The notes below the pieces were generated by a model. The model was not told where the DNA came from. It worked only from the letters and a program-made list of their open reading frames with translations, and did not search any database. A stretch of DNA of 32,500 bases from Cryptococcus deneoformans JEC21 (lineage: Eukaryota; Basidiomycota; Tremellomycetes; Tremellales; Cryptococcaceae): positions 1,277,501-1,310,000 of the forward strand of contig NC_006684.1 in NCBI RefSeq assembly GCF_000091045.1, in the 5' to 3' direction. Of the stretch, positions 9,632 through 22,965 are shown one piece after another. How positions within the stretch are numbered: position 1 is the first letter of the stretch; the number at the start of each line of letters is the position of its first letter. Made by a program: the position numbers and the translations under genes.

Positions 9632-10894
9632 TCATTGCTCAGACGCATCTGCTAACACCGCCAAATCGCCAAAGCTGTTCATGACCAAATCGGGCACAAC
9701 TTCGTTGGGGTTTTCTCCAAACACTTGTTCATACTTAGTAACACCGCCCATGACAAGGAGGGTTCGGATCTTGCTGTTACGGCCGAAAGCAATGTCAGTA
9801 GCGAGGTTGTCGCCGACCATCAGAGCTCGAGAAGGATCAAACATGTGGCTAAACGTGCGTCGTAAGTTTTCTGTGGTAAGACTCAAGAATCGGAGCAACT
9901 TACTGAGCAAGAATGGCGTCCATCATCATCTTGTTGGGCTTGCCAATTACAAGAGGCTTCCTCTTAGACGCGTTAACGATAGGAATAGACAATGAACCAG
10001 AGCCTGTAAGATCAATGAGCTGAAAGAATGACACGCAAGCACAAACGAGTACCGACCAGGGAAGACATCACCGTGGGTAGGGAATGTGGGGTCGGTGTTG
10101 GTGAGGATGAGCTTGCACTCTGGATTACGGAGGTAAGTCATGGCCTTTGCAAGTTTTTGGTAATCTGGGGGTCATCGCCATCAGTTTCATTCCTCTCCAC
10201 ACCGCAACCTGAGGTTGTCACAACTTACTTATCCAAGAGTCGAAACCACATAAGACGGCACCGATGGAATCATCGGCCTTGAAGACAGTAAAGTCGATAG
10301 GAGCTTTGAACTCTCGGTCCACAGGATCCTATAACAACTCGTTAGTTACCTCGTTTCAGGCTTTGAAAGGTCATGACATACAGAACCACCGCAGTGGGCG
10401 ATACCGCACTGGTCGAGTTCCTCTTCCAATCCTTCTTCACCAAAGACGTAGACCTTCTTATCCTTGGGGAAATTCAAGACTTCTGAGATGTACACTGCTG
10501 ATGCATAAGCCGAACCGAAACACTCGTCCTAGAGTAATGAGTTGATTACCAGTCAGCTGACCAACATTTAATCTTCCGATAAGAGATAGAACAAACGATA
10601 GAAGCGTTCAAGCCAAGCTGGTCAAAGGTTTCCTTCAGTTTCCTTCTAGACTTGGTGGCATTGTTGGTAACGAAAATGATTTTCTTGCCTGTTCGCTACC
10701 TTCAGCTATCAACGCGCACCCAACTCAAATCGCTGGGCCTTACCCTTCTTTCTCAGCATGTTGAGGACTGTTCGAACGCCTTCTACTACCTGCTTTCCAT
10801 GATAAAGAACTCCGTCGCAGTCCAACAAGAAAGTATCAACAGAGTCGACGAGCTTCTCGTACTCTTCGACGGATTTGAGGAAAGGAGGGGCCAT
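9632..10894 (-). CDS. PHO13: HAD-family phosphatase, PHO13 / phosphoglycolate phosphatase type
   Basis: Seven exons on the minus strand (10744-10894, 10597-10688, 10382-10528, 10229-10328, 10057-10164, 9904-10003, 9632-9848) give 304 aa, the family size. HAD motif I is DCDGVLYHG with nucleophile Asp25 and acid Asp27. Motif II is FVTNNATKS (56-64), motif III has Lys221 in VIGKPNK, and motif IV is GDNLATDI (245-252). The long cap between motifs II and III marks the NagD/PHO13 subclass. Family members are cytosolic Mg-dependent phosphatases of p-nitrophenyl phosphate, 2-phosphoglycolate and other glycolytic side products. The chosen ATG begins MAPPFLKS; the frame is open upstream to an earlier ATG, but that stretch has no family similarity. 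Confidence 0.95.
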
Positions 10895-11306
10895 TGCCAA
10901 TAAAATATCAGGCAATGTAATGGAGGGCAAAATGTAAACAGAAAACGACCAACGAACCGAAGGACGAGTCGAAAACGCGACTCCGTCCATCTCATAATAA
11001 TCGGGCTCGCATGAAGCATCAATAATTAATCGTGGTCATCGCAATCACGGTGAGATCCGATATAATAAGCTTACGTAAATGTATTTCGACGTCCCGCCGC
11101 AAGCTGTCGTCCGTCGGGTTAGTTAATAAAAAGGGAATACTGTATGATGCTTGAAGGTATGCCTAAGAATGGAACCCCTGTAATCGATCACTAGCAGACC
11201 AAATGTATCAAGCCTAGTCTGCACAATGGCTTGATAAATAATCATTGTCTGTGTATGATACAAACTGTATACAAATAATACAAACACACCCATTAATCTT
11301 CAGTTA
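10895..11306. other. Intergenic region, PHO13-like promoter and SH3BGR-like 3' end
   Basis: 412 bp between two genes on the same (minus) strand. It should hold the promoter of the PHO13-like gene and the 3' UTR of the upstream gene. I see no ORF, repeat or recognisable element. Confidence 0.45.
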
Positions 11307-12395
11307 TTAGTCAAGCTTCCCAACCTCCTTCTTCTCCGCCAAGGCGATGTCCTTTTCCTCGCGAGCGTCAAGCTCAGACTCTTTCTTCAACTCCAACACA
11401 AGGTCTTTCTCATCTTCCCGCACATCTGTGATCTCGTCTTTGACCTTCTTTGTGTTATCATAGACACCGGTTCCGTCGTTCGTATCTTTGTCCTCATCCT
11501 TTTTCTCCTCTTGATGAAGGAACTTTGAGATGACATCCTCACCATTGGTGGGGGCTGGTCCTTTGGAGACACCTTCTTCTCCGCCCCACGACCTAATATT
11601 AATTCCACTGGAAGGCTGGTTGATCAATCCGACCTTGCCGATGTCATCGGATACTCCCAACTCATTCATTAACTTGTCCAGATCTTCGTTCGTCATTTCT
11701 CCCATGATTTTCTCAAGCTCCATCTCTTGCATTGACTTTTGTTTGGAGGCGGAGGGAGCAGATGGGTCGGAAATTGTAGATGCCTCGTCGGGAATATTGA
11801 GGTCTTGTTTGAGGAACGATTCAAGGGATTGTGTTTCTACGGCTTCTTCAAAATCCTCCATTGTCTAGCGAAGATATTAACCTGGTCCCTAGACACGCTA
11901 TAGGCATACTTACACCAATCCATTCACCTCCCACGAGATAGCCAGGAAGACCAATGACCTTGCCCGCCGGTTTTGCTCGTTGCCAACGGCGCTTGGCTTC
12001 TTCATCCATCACGAGGTCATATTCCTTTGTTAAAGAGTAGTCAGCATGTTCTCTTTCAGTAGGTTTAGCAGACTGTCCGTGACGTTGCCCGGACTAGCCA
12101 GGATTACATCTGAGACGCTCGCCCACAAGCAACCATGATCTTACTCACTTCGTACTTGATATTCATGGCATTCAGGGAACTAATAATCAATTGAGCTTCC
12201 GAGAGACAGGGATACATAGTTTCAATAGACATACCTCCTGAGGAGATCATGATGCCTTCGGACTGCAGGTGCAGACGTCAAGCTCGTGACCTGACGCGAC
12301 ATTGAGGATCAGCGAGAGAGTGGCCAAGGGTCGTTCGGCTGGACATGAGCGTCTGCAGGACTACTCACATAGATGGTAACAAGCGGGGGCGCCAT
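11307..12395 (-). CDS. SH3BGR/glutaredoxin-like thioredoxin-fold protein with acidic tail
   Basis: Five exons on the minus strand (12369-12395, 12235-12290, 12149-12179, 11914-12024, 11307-11864) give 260 aa. Residues 1-95 match the SH3BGR/SH3BGRL pattern: strand APPLVTIYVTSL, a helix with VRRHHDLLRRSLNAMNIKYEEYDL, then cis-Pro strand GKVIGLPGYLVGGEWIG and EDFEEAVETQSLESFLK. There is no CxxC or single active Cys at the N-terminal strand, so it is probably redox-inactive like SH3BGRL. The remaining 165 residues are highly charged, with an EMELEKIMGEMTNEDLDKLM helix and long Glu/Lys/Asp runs. Function is unknown; a scaffold or partner-binding role is only a guess. It diverges from the next gene with 320 bp between. 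Confidence 0.82.
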
Positions 12396-12715
12396 GATTG
12401 TAGTTGAGTATATATCCTTATGCATGGAATGAGGAGAACGAACAGCGATCTTCGCTTTTTGTCTCTGGGACAAATGAACGACTATTATTTACTGCTTGTG
12501 TTGCGTCACTCTGCTGTGCAAAAGGGGGAAGGTAGCCGGCGTAGATCGGGACACCCCCCCTGACGCCCTCAACATCATCATCGTCAGCGGCTAAGCTCGC
12601 ACTGCAACCTGTTCCGATTTCATCACTTCTGTCTTTTGCTCATCTCTTCTTTCAACTTCCATCTTATAAATATCATTCACCTCAGCACATATACCTCTCG
12701 CAGCTCATATACACA
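12396..12715. promoter_or_regulatory. Divergent promoter, SH3BGR-like / SPIRAL1-like genes
   Basis: 320 bp between divergent ATGs. TATAAATA at 12665-12672 lies 44 bp before the plus-strand ATG in a CT-rich leader and is a plausible TATA element or leader feature. A run of eight C residues lies near 12552. No other site is recognised. Confidence 0.4.
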
Positions 12716-13922
12716 ATGTCCAACCAGGCTGAGTACGCCCCAGTTCATACAACTTATCTCAGAACCCGAAGACTGACATCACCTATTTGAACACCATGTA
12801 GTCAAGCTTCTACTTTTACCCCCATTCATCCCTTCAACATGGAACAACCCAAGACTTGGTACGTGAATTCCAGTCTATAAATCCTTGCGGACATGCTGAC
12901 GTGAATTATAGGAGTGCTACTATTGGTGAGTAATATTGCCTGGGTGCCCAACAGAATTCTTATCACTTGTCGTGACGATCAGGCATGTTGAATTGGGACA
13001 GGTAAGCTTTGCCTATATCCGATATACTGGAGCTAGGAGATGACATTTATGATCAGTGACAAAATTGTCTTTTCCAAGCGATCTCTTCTTGAATTCCTTA
13101 AGTGAGTGGAGGAGGACAGAGCGGTCAGGAAAGATCTGACGTGTTGGCTAGGTCTGCAGGTGTGACCGTCAACCAGAATTTTAGCGAGATCCAGAAACTT
13201 CCGAGTAAGTCTATCTTGGTGATATATTTCATCTGCAAGTCCTCCTTGCTCCACCAGGTATGATGTCTGTGGAATCCGCAAACTGCTGGCCAGCCTTTCC
13301 TAGATCATCAAAACACGTGAAATGTCTTGGGTTTTGTGCATATCATGTATTAGTACGGGAACTGACAATGGCGCTCACAGAGTACGCCACTTTTGGAAAA
13401 TTCTCTCAAGCTGCTACCGATGCCGCTGTTGCCGACCTTGTTGAGGCTGAGATTGCCGATCCTACCACCGAATCAGCCATCCCTCCTTCCAAATCCACCG
13501 TTCCCCGAAAGGCCAAGGAAGACAATCTTCGACTTTTTGGTGAGGAGTACGAAGAACAGGACGCTCTCTCCCTTGCCCCTCCTCGAGATGGCGGTGACGG
13601 TGTCGACGTTGAAATCGAGAGATTGGAAAGGATGAAGGTGCATGTTGAGCAAGAACAAGAGGGCGGTGCAAAGATTGAAGACGTCAAGGATGATGACAAG
13701 GAGAAGAAAGACAGGATTAGCAACCCCCCTCCTGGATTCAAGCCTACCCGAAAGGTCACTCAAGGTAAGTTGTGATCGTTTTATATTCGTCATAAGCATA
13801 CTAATATCGCAAATACAGCTCCAGGTGGCAAGTCTTCTGTCGGTTCTATCTGTAAGTCATTGCTGATACAGCCATGTAAGAAACTTCTGACATCTTGTGC
13901 AGTGTTCGGTGGTGACGAGTAG
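12716..13922 (+). CDS. Small conserved protein with SPIRAL1/Jupiter-like C-terminal motif
   Basis: Nine exons (12716-12732, 12802-12858, 12912-12925, 12983-13001, 13057-13101, 13152-13204, 13381-13764, 13819-13851, 13903-13922) join in frame to give 213 aa. The first half is polar (MEQPKTWSATIGMLNWDSDK, KRSLLEFLKSAGVTVNQNF). The middle is acidic and likely disordered. The end, TRKVTQAPGGKSSVGSILFG, resembles the repeated PGGxSS...LFG motif of plant SPIRAL1 and animal Jupiter/JPT1 microtubule-associated proteins. That motif is my only functional clue; binding to microtubules is inference. Six introns fall in the first third of the protein. The 176-nt intron at 13205-13380 has an internal CAG|GTATG site. 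I do not recognise the rest. Confidence 0.75.
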
Positions 13923-14082
13923 ATCTAGATGTGAATCAAGAAGCCATACGCATGCATCCTTTGTACATTCAAAGAAATTCATGTATTTCTGGTAATTTCC
14001 CTGCGACTTTATAAAAAACTTGAAACACGATTTTAATTACCATATATCACAACTAGTTAACATGACTAGTTATAATAACCGA

Positions 14083-16477
14083 TCATTCCTCGCCAGTGTA
14101 GGCATCAGCATTTTGGACAATGGCGTGGATCCACTTAACAATTTGAAGGTGTCCTGCAATAGAGCCCTTTTCATCGACAGTGTGCTGCGAATACGGGTCA
14201 GGCATTCAGTCATGTTTAAAGTCTGGCTTTCGGTTGTGTTTAGAGTCTGACACTCACAGCATTTTCACTTCCAGTAAAACTGGTACCCATGAAGCGGTAG
14301 ACGTTCTTGGTGAGGTTATAGTACATTTTGCAGTCAGTATTGCCCCTATGTTGAATGTAATCAGCCCTGAAACTTGGTCACTGGAAGAAAAACCTACGTT
14401 GAAGCGAAGGGAGTAACAAAACGCTCCTCGCCATCGGGACCTGGGATCGCAGCCTTGACTGTCCCAGCAAACAACTCCCAGACCCCACCTTCAGTTGGAG
14501 TCCTTGGAGCAGGTTCGAGAGGCAATCCCATTACCTCAACCTTGACAAATTTACCGTTTAACTCGCCCACGTCCCTCCCATCAAACGCTGACAGTTCTAG
14601 ACCACTCTTCTCAGCCACTTGAGAAGCGAGATATTTGACATGTTCCTTGGTCGAGTTGAGACTCTCAGAGAAATCGATACGGAAGTTGACCATCGCGGTG
14701 ACAAGTTCAGGCAAAGCATTGACTTTGACGCCGCCATGCACGACGTCAACTGCGGTAGTGGTCCCTAGCAAGGCACGCTCGAGGAGGGAAGTTTTGGCGA
14801 GCGCTTTAGCCAGTTTAGGATAAGAAGTAGGACCTTCGGAAGAGAGGAGAGAGGAGAGGGAAGAAGGGAAAGAAGAGCCGTGTTTGGCAGCGCACATGAG
14901 AGCGGTAAGGTAAGGAGAAGCGGGAGTGAGCTATACTTTGTCAACTTTATGTGCTGTCTTGAATGTATAGGCTGACCTTGGTAGGGAAAGGGTTGTCTTC
15001 TAAGGAAGTCAACAACCGGGACATGATTCCAATACCAGTGTGCTCGGGTGGGACGGAAGAGTGCTGCAGGAGAGTGAGTCTCGTTCGGATGTTGATTCGG
15101 GAAACTTACACCACCGGCAGTACCAACGGTAATCTGTAAGGATGAAAATAGACGTTGGTTAGCTACTTTCCAACCAGCAGGAGGTGAGACCCACTGTGAT
15201 GTCCATATAGCCTTTCTCACCCATAGCAGGCAAAGCAAAGGCCGAACCATAGTACTAAAAGAGGTTATTCCTGTTCCTTCACAACCTTTCCTTAAAAGCA
15301 ACCCACATCATCTTCAGTACCACTTCCTTCATCGATAACCATCAGCAAGCCATCTTTACCGTAGCGTTTCTCAAGTAAGGGAGCAATCTGTCCTTGTCCT
15401 CGACGAGCGAATACCTCTTCCTCGTCGTTTCCATGGGAGAGGATAATGGTTCTACGAGGAGTAAATCCGTTCTCTAACAAATGAGTAATTGCTTCCCCTA
15501 CGAACGCCATATTAATAAATATTGAAGGGCCCCAAGTCAACAGTATACTGACATTGAGCAACGAGAAGAGGTTTGTCGTCAGCAGCCCCTCTGCCCCAGA
15601 TGTAAGTCCCGTCGTTGTGACCCGAGAAGGGTGGATAAGTCCACCTGTCGTATGTGGATTCGGGGGCGGGGACTACATCGTAGTGAGACATCCTGCATGT
15701 TGGGGACAAGATACGTCAGCTAAATTATATGAATTTTAGCTAACCTTGGATGATACTTACAACAAAAGGGGCTTGAGAGTCGGATCGGAACCCTTGAAAG
15801 TAGCCAAGATACCGAGCCCTATAGATATCAGTCAGATAATTTGGTACTGCAAATGAAGCGTCGCAGAACCCACTGTTGATGTACTCGATAGTGGCCTTTT
15901 CATGCCTATCAAAATACAAAGTACGGTCAGCCTGGATACACTTCATGATCGAAATTCTGCCATACGCAAGGGGATACGTCTCCTTCAACCAGTCTTGGAA
16001 TATGAAGAACGGTTTCCACCTGGGATCCTCATCGGGTTCTTCATTATCATCGTAACTCTGAGTAGGGATTCGCTGTATAATCAACCCATCAGCTATCTTG
16101 CGCCTCGACGGATATGACAAAGGGGCACTACTAACCACTGCCTGGGCATAATGCTCAATCGACCTATTTCTTTCCTCCTCCGTCATCTCCCAAGTCATGT
16201 TGGGATAGATAGGCTTGGGTTGCTGGGGACATGTGGCCCAGTTTTTTAGTTGCTCGATATCAAAGCGAGTGGTCAAATCATCATGGAATTTGTAGGATGA
16301 CGGATCCAAGCGACCGTTTTCTCCCTCAGAAACTGAAGATAAGGATGGACCAAAGTTGATAGCGGTTGCGAGGAGAAATAGAATACCCAGCAAGATGCGG
16401 GGCTTCCAGGAGGGACGGTAGGGTGTAGATGACTGGATAGGTAGAGGGAGAGCGGAGCTCTGTTTCTGTTCGGACAT
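14083..16477 (-). CDS. CPS1: Carboxypeptidase S (M20 Gly-X carboxypeptidase), vacuolar
   Basis: Twelve exons on the minus strand (16136-16477, 15942-16072, 15874-15905, 15761-15818, 15553-15692, 15307-15497, 15195-15254, 15110-15133, 14977-15063, 14398-14930, 14258-14345, 14083-14184) give 595 aa. A short cytosolic N-terminus precedes one membrane anchor (about 27-42), as in yeast Cps1, which is delivered to the vacuole lumen and cleaves C-terminal residues from Gly-X peptides. M20 zinc-site motifs: SHYDVVP (His191), GRGAADDK (Asp226/227), GNDEEEVF (Glu260-262), VIDEG near 288, and the C-terminal HTVDE (His563). Domain-interface motif GGHSSVPPEHTG is present. The exon at 15110-15133 is 24 nt; the intron at 15906-15941 is 36 nt. 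The enzyme serves nitrogen recovery from peptides, which fits the GATA sites upstream. Confidence 0.95.
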
Positions 16478-16900
16478 GGTGATGGTTGGCAGTATTTGGA
16501 AGGGATAATGGGAGAAGAAGCAACAGAGGCGATAAAGCCTTTATAATGGCCGGCTTCGTGAACGCTGCATGACCCTCCTTGTTCCGTCGTTGGAAATATG
16601 GCCGTTATCTCCACGGAGTAAGCCGATGGCGGAAAACGCCATAATAACCTCCGGGCGCCGCCGCGATAAGAACTGAAAGATGATAGGTGCAAAACTGCAG
16701 TTTACGGAATTGTATCGACAGAGAGCATATCCTTTTCTGAGTTGCAGAATTTCAATATGTCAAAAACTTAGGAAGGTTTGAGAGACTTGGGTTTGAAAGG
16801 GGTTTTTTTTAGTTAAAGATAGATGTAAAACTAAGCAATCGGTCGTCAAAGCATTATAATACATATATCATGTGTACCGGGTATGGCTCTATCATCTGAT
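16478..16900 (-). promoter_or_regulatory. CPS1 upstream region with several GATA sites
   Basis: 423 bp between the CPS1 ATG and the tRNA-Ser gene. GATA-type words occur at 16504-16509 (GATAAT), 16531-16536 (GATAAA), 16605-16610 (AGATAA on the minus strand) and 16665-16670 (GATAAG). The last two fit the HGATAR consensus of fungal nitrogen regulators. No gene is seen here; the 3' half is AT-rich. Confidence 0.4.
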
Positions 16901-17002
16901 GACTTGATGCTCCGAGTGGTTAAGGGGCGGGACTTGAATGGATCACGTAATCCAAGAAATCCCGTGTCGAAAGACGCGCAGGTTCGAACCCTGCTCAAGT
17001 CG
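16901..17002 (+). tRNA. tRNA-Ser (anticodon UGA) with a 20-nt intron
   Basis: A class II cloverleaf: acceptor GACTTGA/TCAAGTC is fully paired, the anticodon stem is CGGGA/TCCCG, the long variable arm is TGTC-GAAA-GACG, the T-arm is GCAGG-TTCGAAC-CCTGC, and the discriminator is G73, as in eukaryotic tRNA-Ser. The anticodon TGA is at 16935-16937. An intron of 20 nt (16939-16958) begins after A37; its ends TGGAT and ATCCA can pair. The mature form is 82 nt. Confidence 0.93.
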
Positions 17003-17007
17003 TTTAA

Positions 17008-17019
17008 TTTTTGCTTTTT
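17008..17019 (+). terminator. Pol III T-tracts after tRNA-Ser
   Basis: Two runs of five T residues (17008-17012 and 17015-17019) follow the tRNA 3' end closely, as expected for Pol III termination. Confidence 0.65.
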
Positions 17020-17177
17020 GTTTCAATTATCTTTTTACCAGTAATTATGTAATAAAGCGAGTACCACGCCACAACGGGAACGGAACCTTTTTTTCGCGTT
17101 TCTTTCCTGCGACCTTTTTGCTAGTCCGAGTATCTCAATCCTCTTCTCAATCCGCCCGAACGCCAGACACGCATAAT

Positions 17178-17513
17178 ATGGCCCTCAGAACGCCCGCAAC
17201 AGCTCTTAGAGCACCTTTCACCCCCATACGCTGCATGTCCTCAGCAGCCCGTCCATCCGCTGTCTCGAAAAATACCTCTTCCCCTCAACCGTCAGCCCCG
17301 CGAGTCTACACTGCTCGAAAAACGTTCCTCTGGAACTTGTACAACCAAGTCTTAACGAAATCATCCCTTGTTCTGGTTTTCGACCATGCAAACATATCTG
17401 CGGCTGAATGGTCCAAACTAAGGCGTGCTGTTGGGTCAATCAAGAGGCCGATTGTCCCTTACAACCCCAGGCTGCCTAAGGAGGAGCAATTGGAAAGAGC
17501 AGAAATCGAACCA

Positions 17514-17546
<33 letters not shown>

Positions 17547-17657
17547 GTCGCGACATCCAAAGCTTGCTCGTCCCCCATCACTCCTCATATCACAGGCCAG
17601 CGGGCTGTTCTTACCTGCTCCACTCTCTCCCCCACATATCTCAACAAAATCCTTACC

Positions 17658-17692
<35 letters not shown>

Positions 17693-17816
17693 GAACTCTG
17701 CCATTCAACCGACTTTGGAACTTGTGGCGGGTTTAGTGGAGGGCGGGAAGGTGATGGGTCAGAAGGAGTTGGAGGAGTTGGGCAAGGTGCCGGAACTTGA
17801 TACGTTGCGAGCGCAG

Positions 17817-17851
<35 letters not shown>

Positions 17852-17945
17852 TGTGGGCGTTTTGAACCAGGCGGCTGGTGGAAGCTTAGTCAGGACGTTG
17901 CAAGGATTGGAGAACGATCTGAAGGAGAAAGAAGGATCTGCATGA
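17178..17945 (+). CDS. MRPL11: Mitochondrial large-subunit ribosomal protein uL10m
   Basis: Intronless, 255 aa from the ATG at 17178. The N-terminus is rich in Ala, Arg, Ser and Thr with few acids ([20 protein letters not shown]), a typical mitochondrial presequence. The body has the uL10 layout: [14 protein letters not shown] helix, [21 protein letters not shown] strand-helix (the place of the cytosolic L10 'NVT...LR' region), then a helical C-terminal part with an [22 protein letters not shown] segment like bacterial L10 C-termini. It forms the base of the L7/L12 stalk that recruits translation factors in mitoribosomes. The open frame extends upstream to 16938 through the tRNA gene; that extension is rejected. 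It converges with MCM6 (115 bp between stops). Confidence 0.88.
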
Positions 17946-18060
17946 GGAGGGGCATGACACATGCGGCATTGTGGGGACAGCAGAAAATGCATCTATACAC
18001 CGTACATCTAAGCTAATAAGACAAACACCAAACCCAAGATTAATCGAAAATACTAATGCC

Positions 18061-21350
<3,290 letters not shown>

Positions 21351-21942
21351 GGCGATGTTTTTCTGTGGGTAGGAAGGAAGAAAGGTAAATAAGAAGAGGC
21401 AGTTCGGAAATGAAAGATGGACGCGTCGAGGGAAGCTCGGACGCGTCGAAATGAGCGCGTTTTGATGCCGACACAAATTCCGTGTGTGGCATTTGTTGGC
21501 CCATCTCTTTCCATGTCCTATTCGGCTGAGAATTTTGCATGAAGATTGTTGCGGAACGGCTCATACAAGGAGCTAGAGTGGGGGATCGACGAGTGAAACA
21601 TATAGCATCGTTGCATAGATTGTTACTACGGGCCCGTGGACCAACAGGCGAGATGGGTGACCGAGCATGACTTCATAAGTTAACCAGAGTTGCACATGAA
21701 ACAGTGCTTGATAACTGTTGCAATTCATGTCGTCTTGGGCTTTCTTTGTATAAATATAACCTCTGGTCCACTACATGCCATAGAAGAGAAAGATACGGCA
21801 GTTCATTAAGCAGACTCTCAAGATCACGTGACTAAAGCGGATTGTGTCCATAGAGAAAACGAATGCGAAGACAACGAACAAGAAAGCAATGTTCTCGGTC
21901 GCATAAACCTAGCGTCGGGCGTACGTTCACACAAGAGACATC
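21351..21942. promoter_or_regulatory. Divergent promoter, MCM6 / OCA1-like
   Basis: 592 bp between divergent start codons. The MCM6 side holds two MluI boxes (listed separately). The OCA1 side holds TATAAATA at 21749-21756 and the palindrome TCACGTGA at 21824-21831, 112 bp before the OCA1 ATG. No gene is seen within. Confidence 0.5.
21419..21449. promoter_or_regulatory. Duplicated MluI cell-cycle box upstream of MCM6
   Basis: The 11-mer GGACGCGTCGA occurs at 21419-21429 and again at 21439-21449, so two ACGCGT cores sit exactly 20 bp apart, about two helical turns. They lie 71-96 bp upstream of the MCM6 ATG. ACGCGT is the site of the MBF complex, which controls G1/S transcription of replication genes in yeasts. 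Confidence 0.65.
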
Positions 21943-22723
21943 ATGGCAAAGATAGTACCACCTATGAACTTTGGCCTCGTGGAAGACGGTTCGTCTTTTT
22001 CTCTTCTTGTCTTGCGGACGTCATGAACTAAGCTCTGCCATTTAAAGGGTTCTACCGTTCCGCCCAGCCTTCCGAGCTGTGCTTCTCTTTTCTCGAGAAG
22101 CTAAATCTGAAAAGCATCATATGGGTGGGAGCTGAGGAGCCTTCAGACATATTGTGGGGCCTTTTACCTGAGGGTCGGTGGCGCAAAAGATTGGAAGTTG
22201 ACGATGAGCTGGTAGCTTGTCATTCATCGAATCTCAAGGGATCAAGTTGTACAACCTCGCCCCTCAAACGAGTTTGAACCCACACTTCCCACCTCCGTAC
22301 ACAGATTCTGGTGTGGTACCTATATCTGGCCAATGTCAGCTCATACTCGCTCTATCCCAAGTGGTTTGCTAATACCTAAAGGACAGACCACCTTCCACCA
22401 CTTCCTCCTCCGCCCGAGCCACTGATCATTCAGGCTCTAACTCTCTTACTACGCCCATCCACTTTCCCAACGTTACTATGTTGCAATATGGGACGTCATA
22501 GGACTGGAACTGTGGTGGGATGTTACAGAAAGCTACAACGGTGGGCGTTGAGTAGTATATTGGAAGAGTATAGACGGTACGCAGGGATGAAGGTCAGGGT
22601 ACTGAACGAGCAGGTAAGTATACTTATACATGTAGGAGCTGTCGTCTAATTCATCACTCATAGTTTATTGAACTGTTTGATACAGACTTGGTTTCAATAA
22701 CAGCCGAACAGGTGACAAAATAG
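21943..22723 (+). CDS. OCA1: Oca1/Siw14-type atypical dual-specificity phosphatase
   Basis: Five exons (21943-21988, 22048-22153, 22216-22334, 22387-22613, 22664-22723) give 185 aa. It begins PPMNFGLVEDGFYRSAQPSEL, the usual opening of fungal PFA-DSP phosphatases, continues EKLNLKSIIWVGAEEPSDIF and has the CX5R catalytic loop Cys123-NMGRH-Arg129 followed by TGTVVGC. The C-terminal helix set EEYRRYAG...LNEQFIELFDT is strongly conserved in the Oca1/Siw14 group. Yeast Siw14 hydrolyses inositol pyrophosphates and Oca1 acts in oxidant-induced cell-cycle arrest; which applies here is not settled. A proline-rich loop (residues 94-100) sits before the catalytic strand. The acceptor at 22386 (GACAG) is chosen because the one 5 nt earlier gives a stop. 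A distant upstream coding exon cannot be excluded. Confidence 0.87.
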
Positions 22724-22965
22724 TAACTTCAGGGCCAAGAGGCTAGCAAAATTCCCCTTTCCTCATCAGACCAGTGGAAGAAGTCAAGCCGCCACCTTGC
22801 GCAACTGTAGCCAATATAACGCCTAGAATGTCTATCGCCTGATCAGAAATGCGAGGCTGCGTCTGCACCGTGCAGCGGCGATCACTGTGTTGTGGTTGAT
22901 AAAAACATTATCCATAAGAAATACATACAGCACAAAACCCAATATCTGATGTATCATATATGCAA

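Noticed and set aside
15870..15905. Alternative CPS1 donor GTTCTG at 15869
   Set aside because: It leaves the next exon out of frame. The GTGGGT donor at 15873 keeps INRLGILATFKGSDPTLKP in frame.
16938..17177. N-terminal extension of the uL10m frame
   Set aside because: It runs through the tRNA-Ser gene and its terminator. The downstream ATG at 17178 starts a normal mitochondrial presequence.
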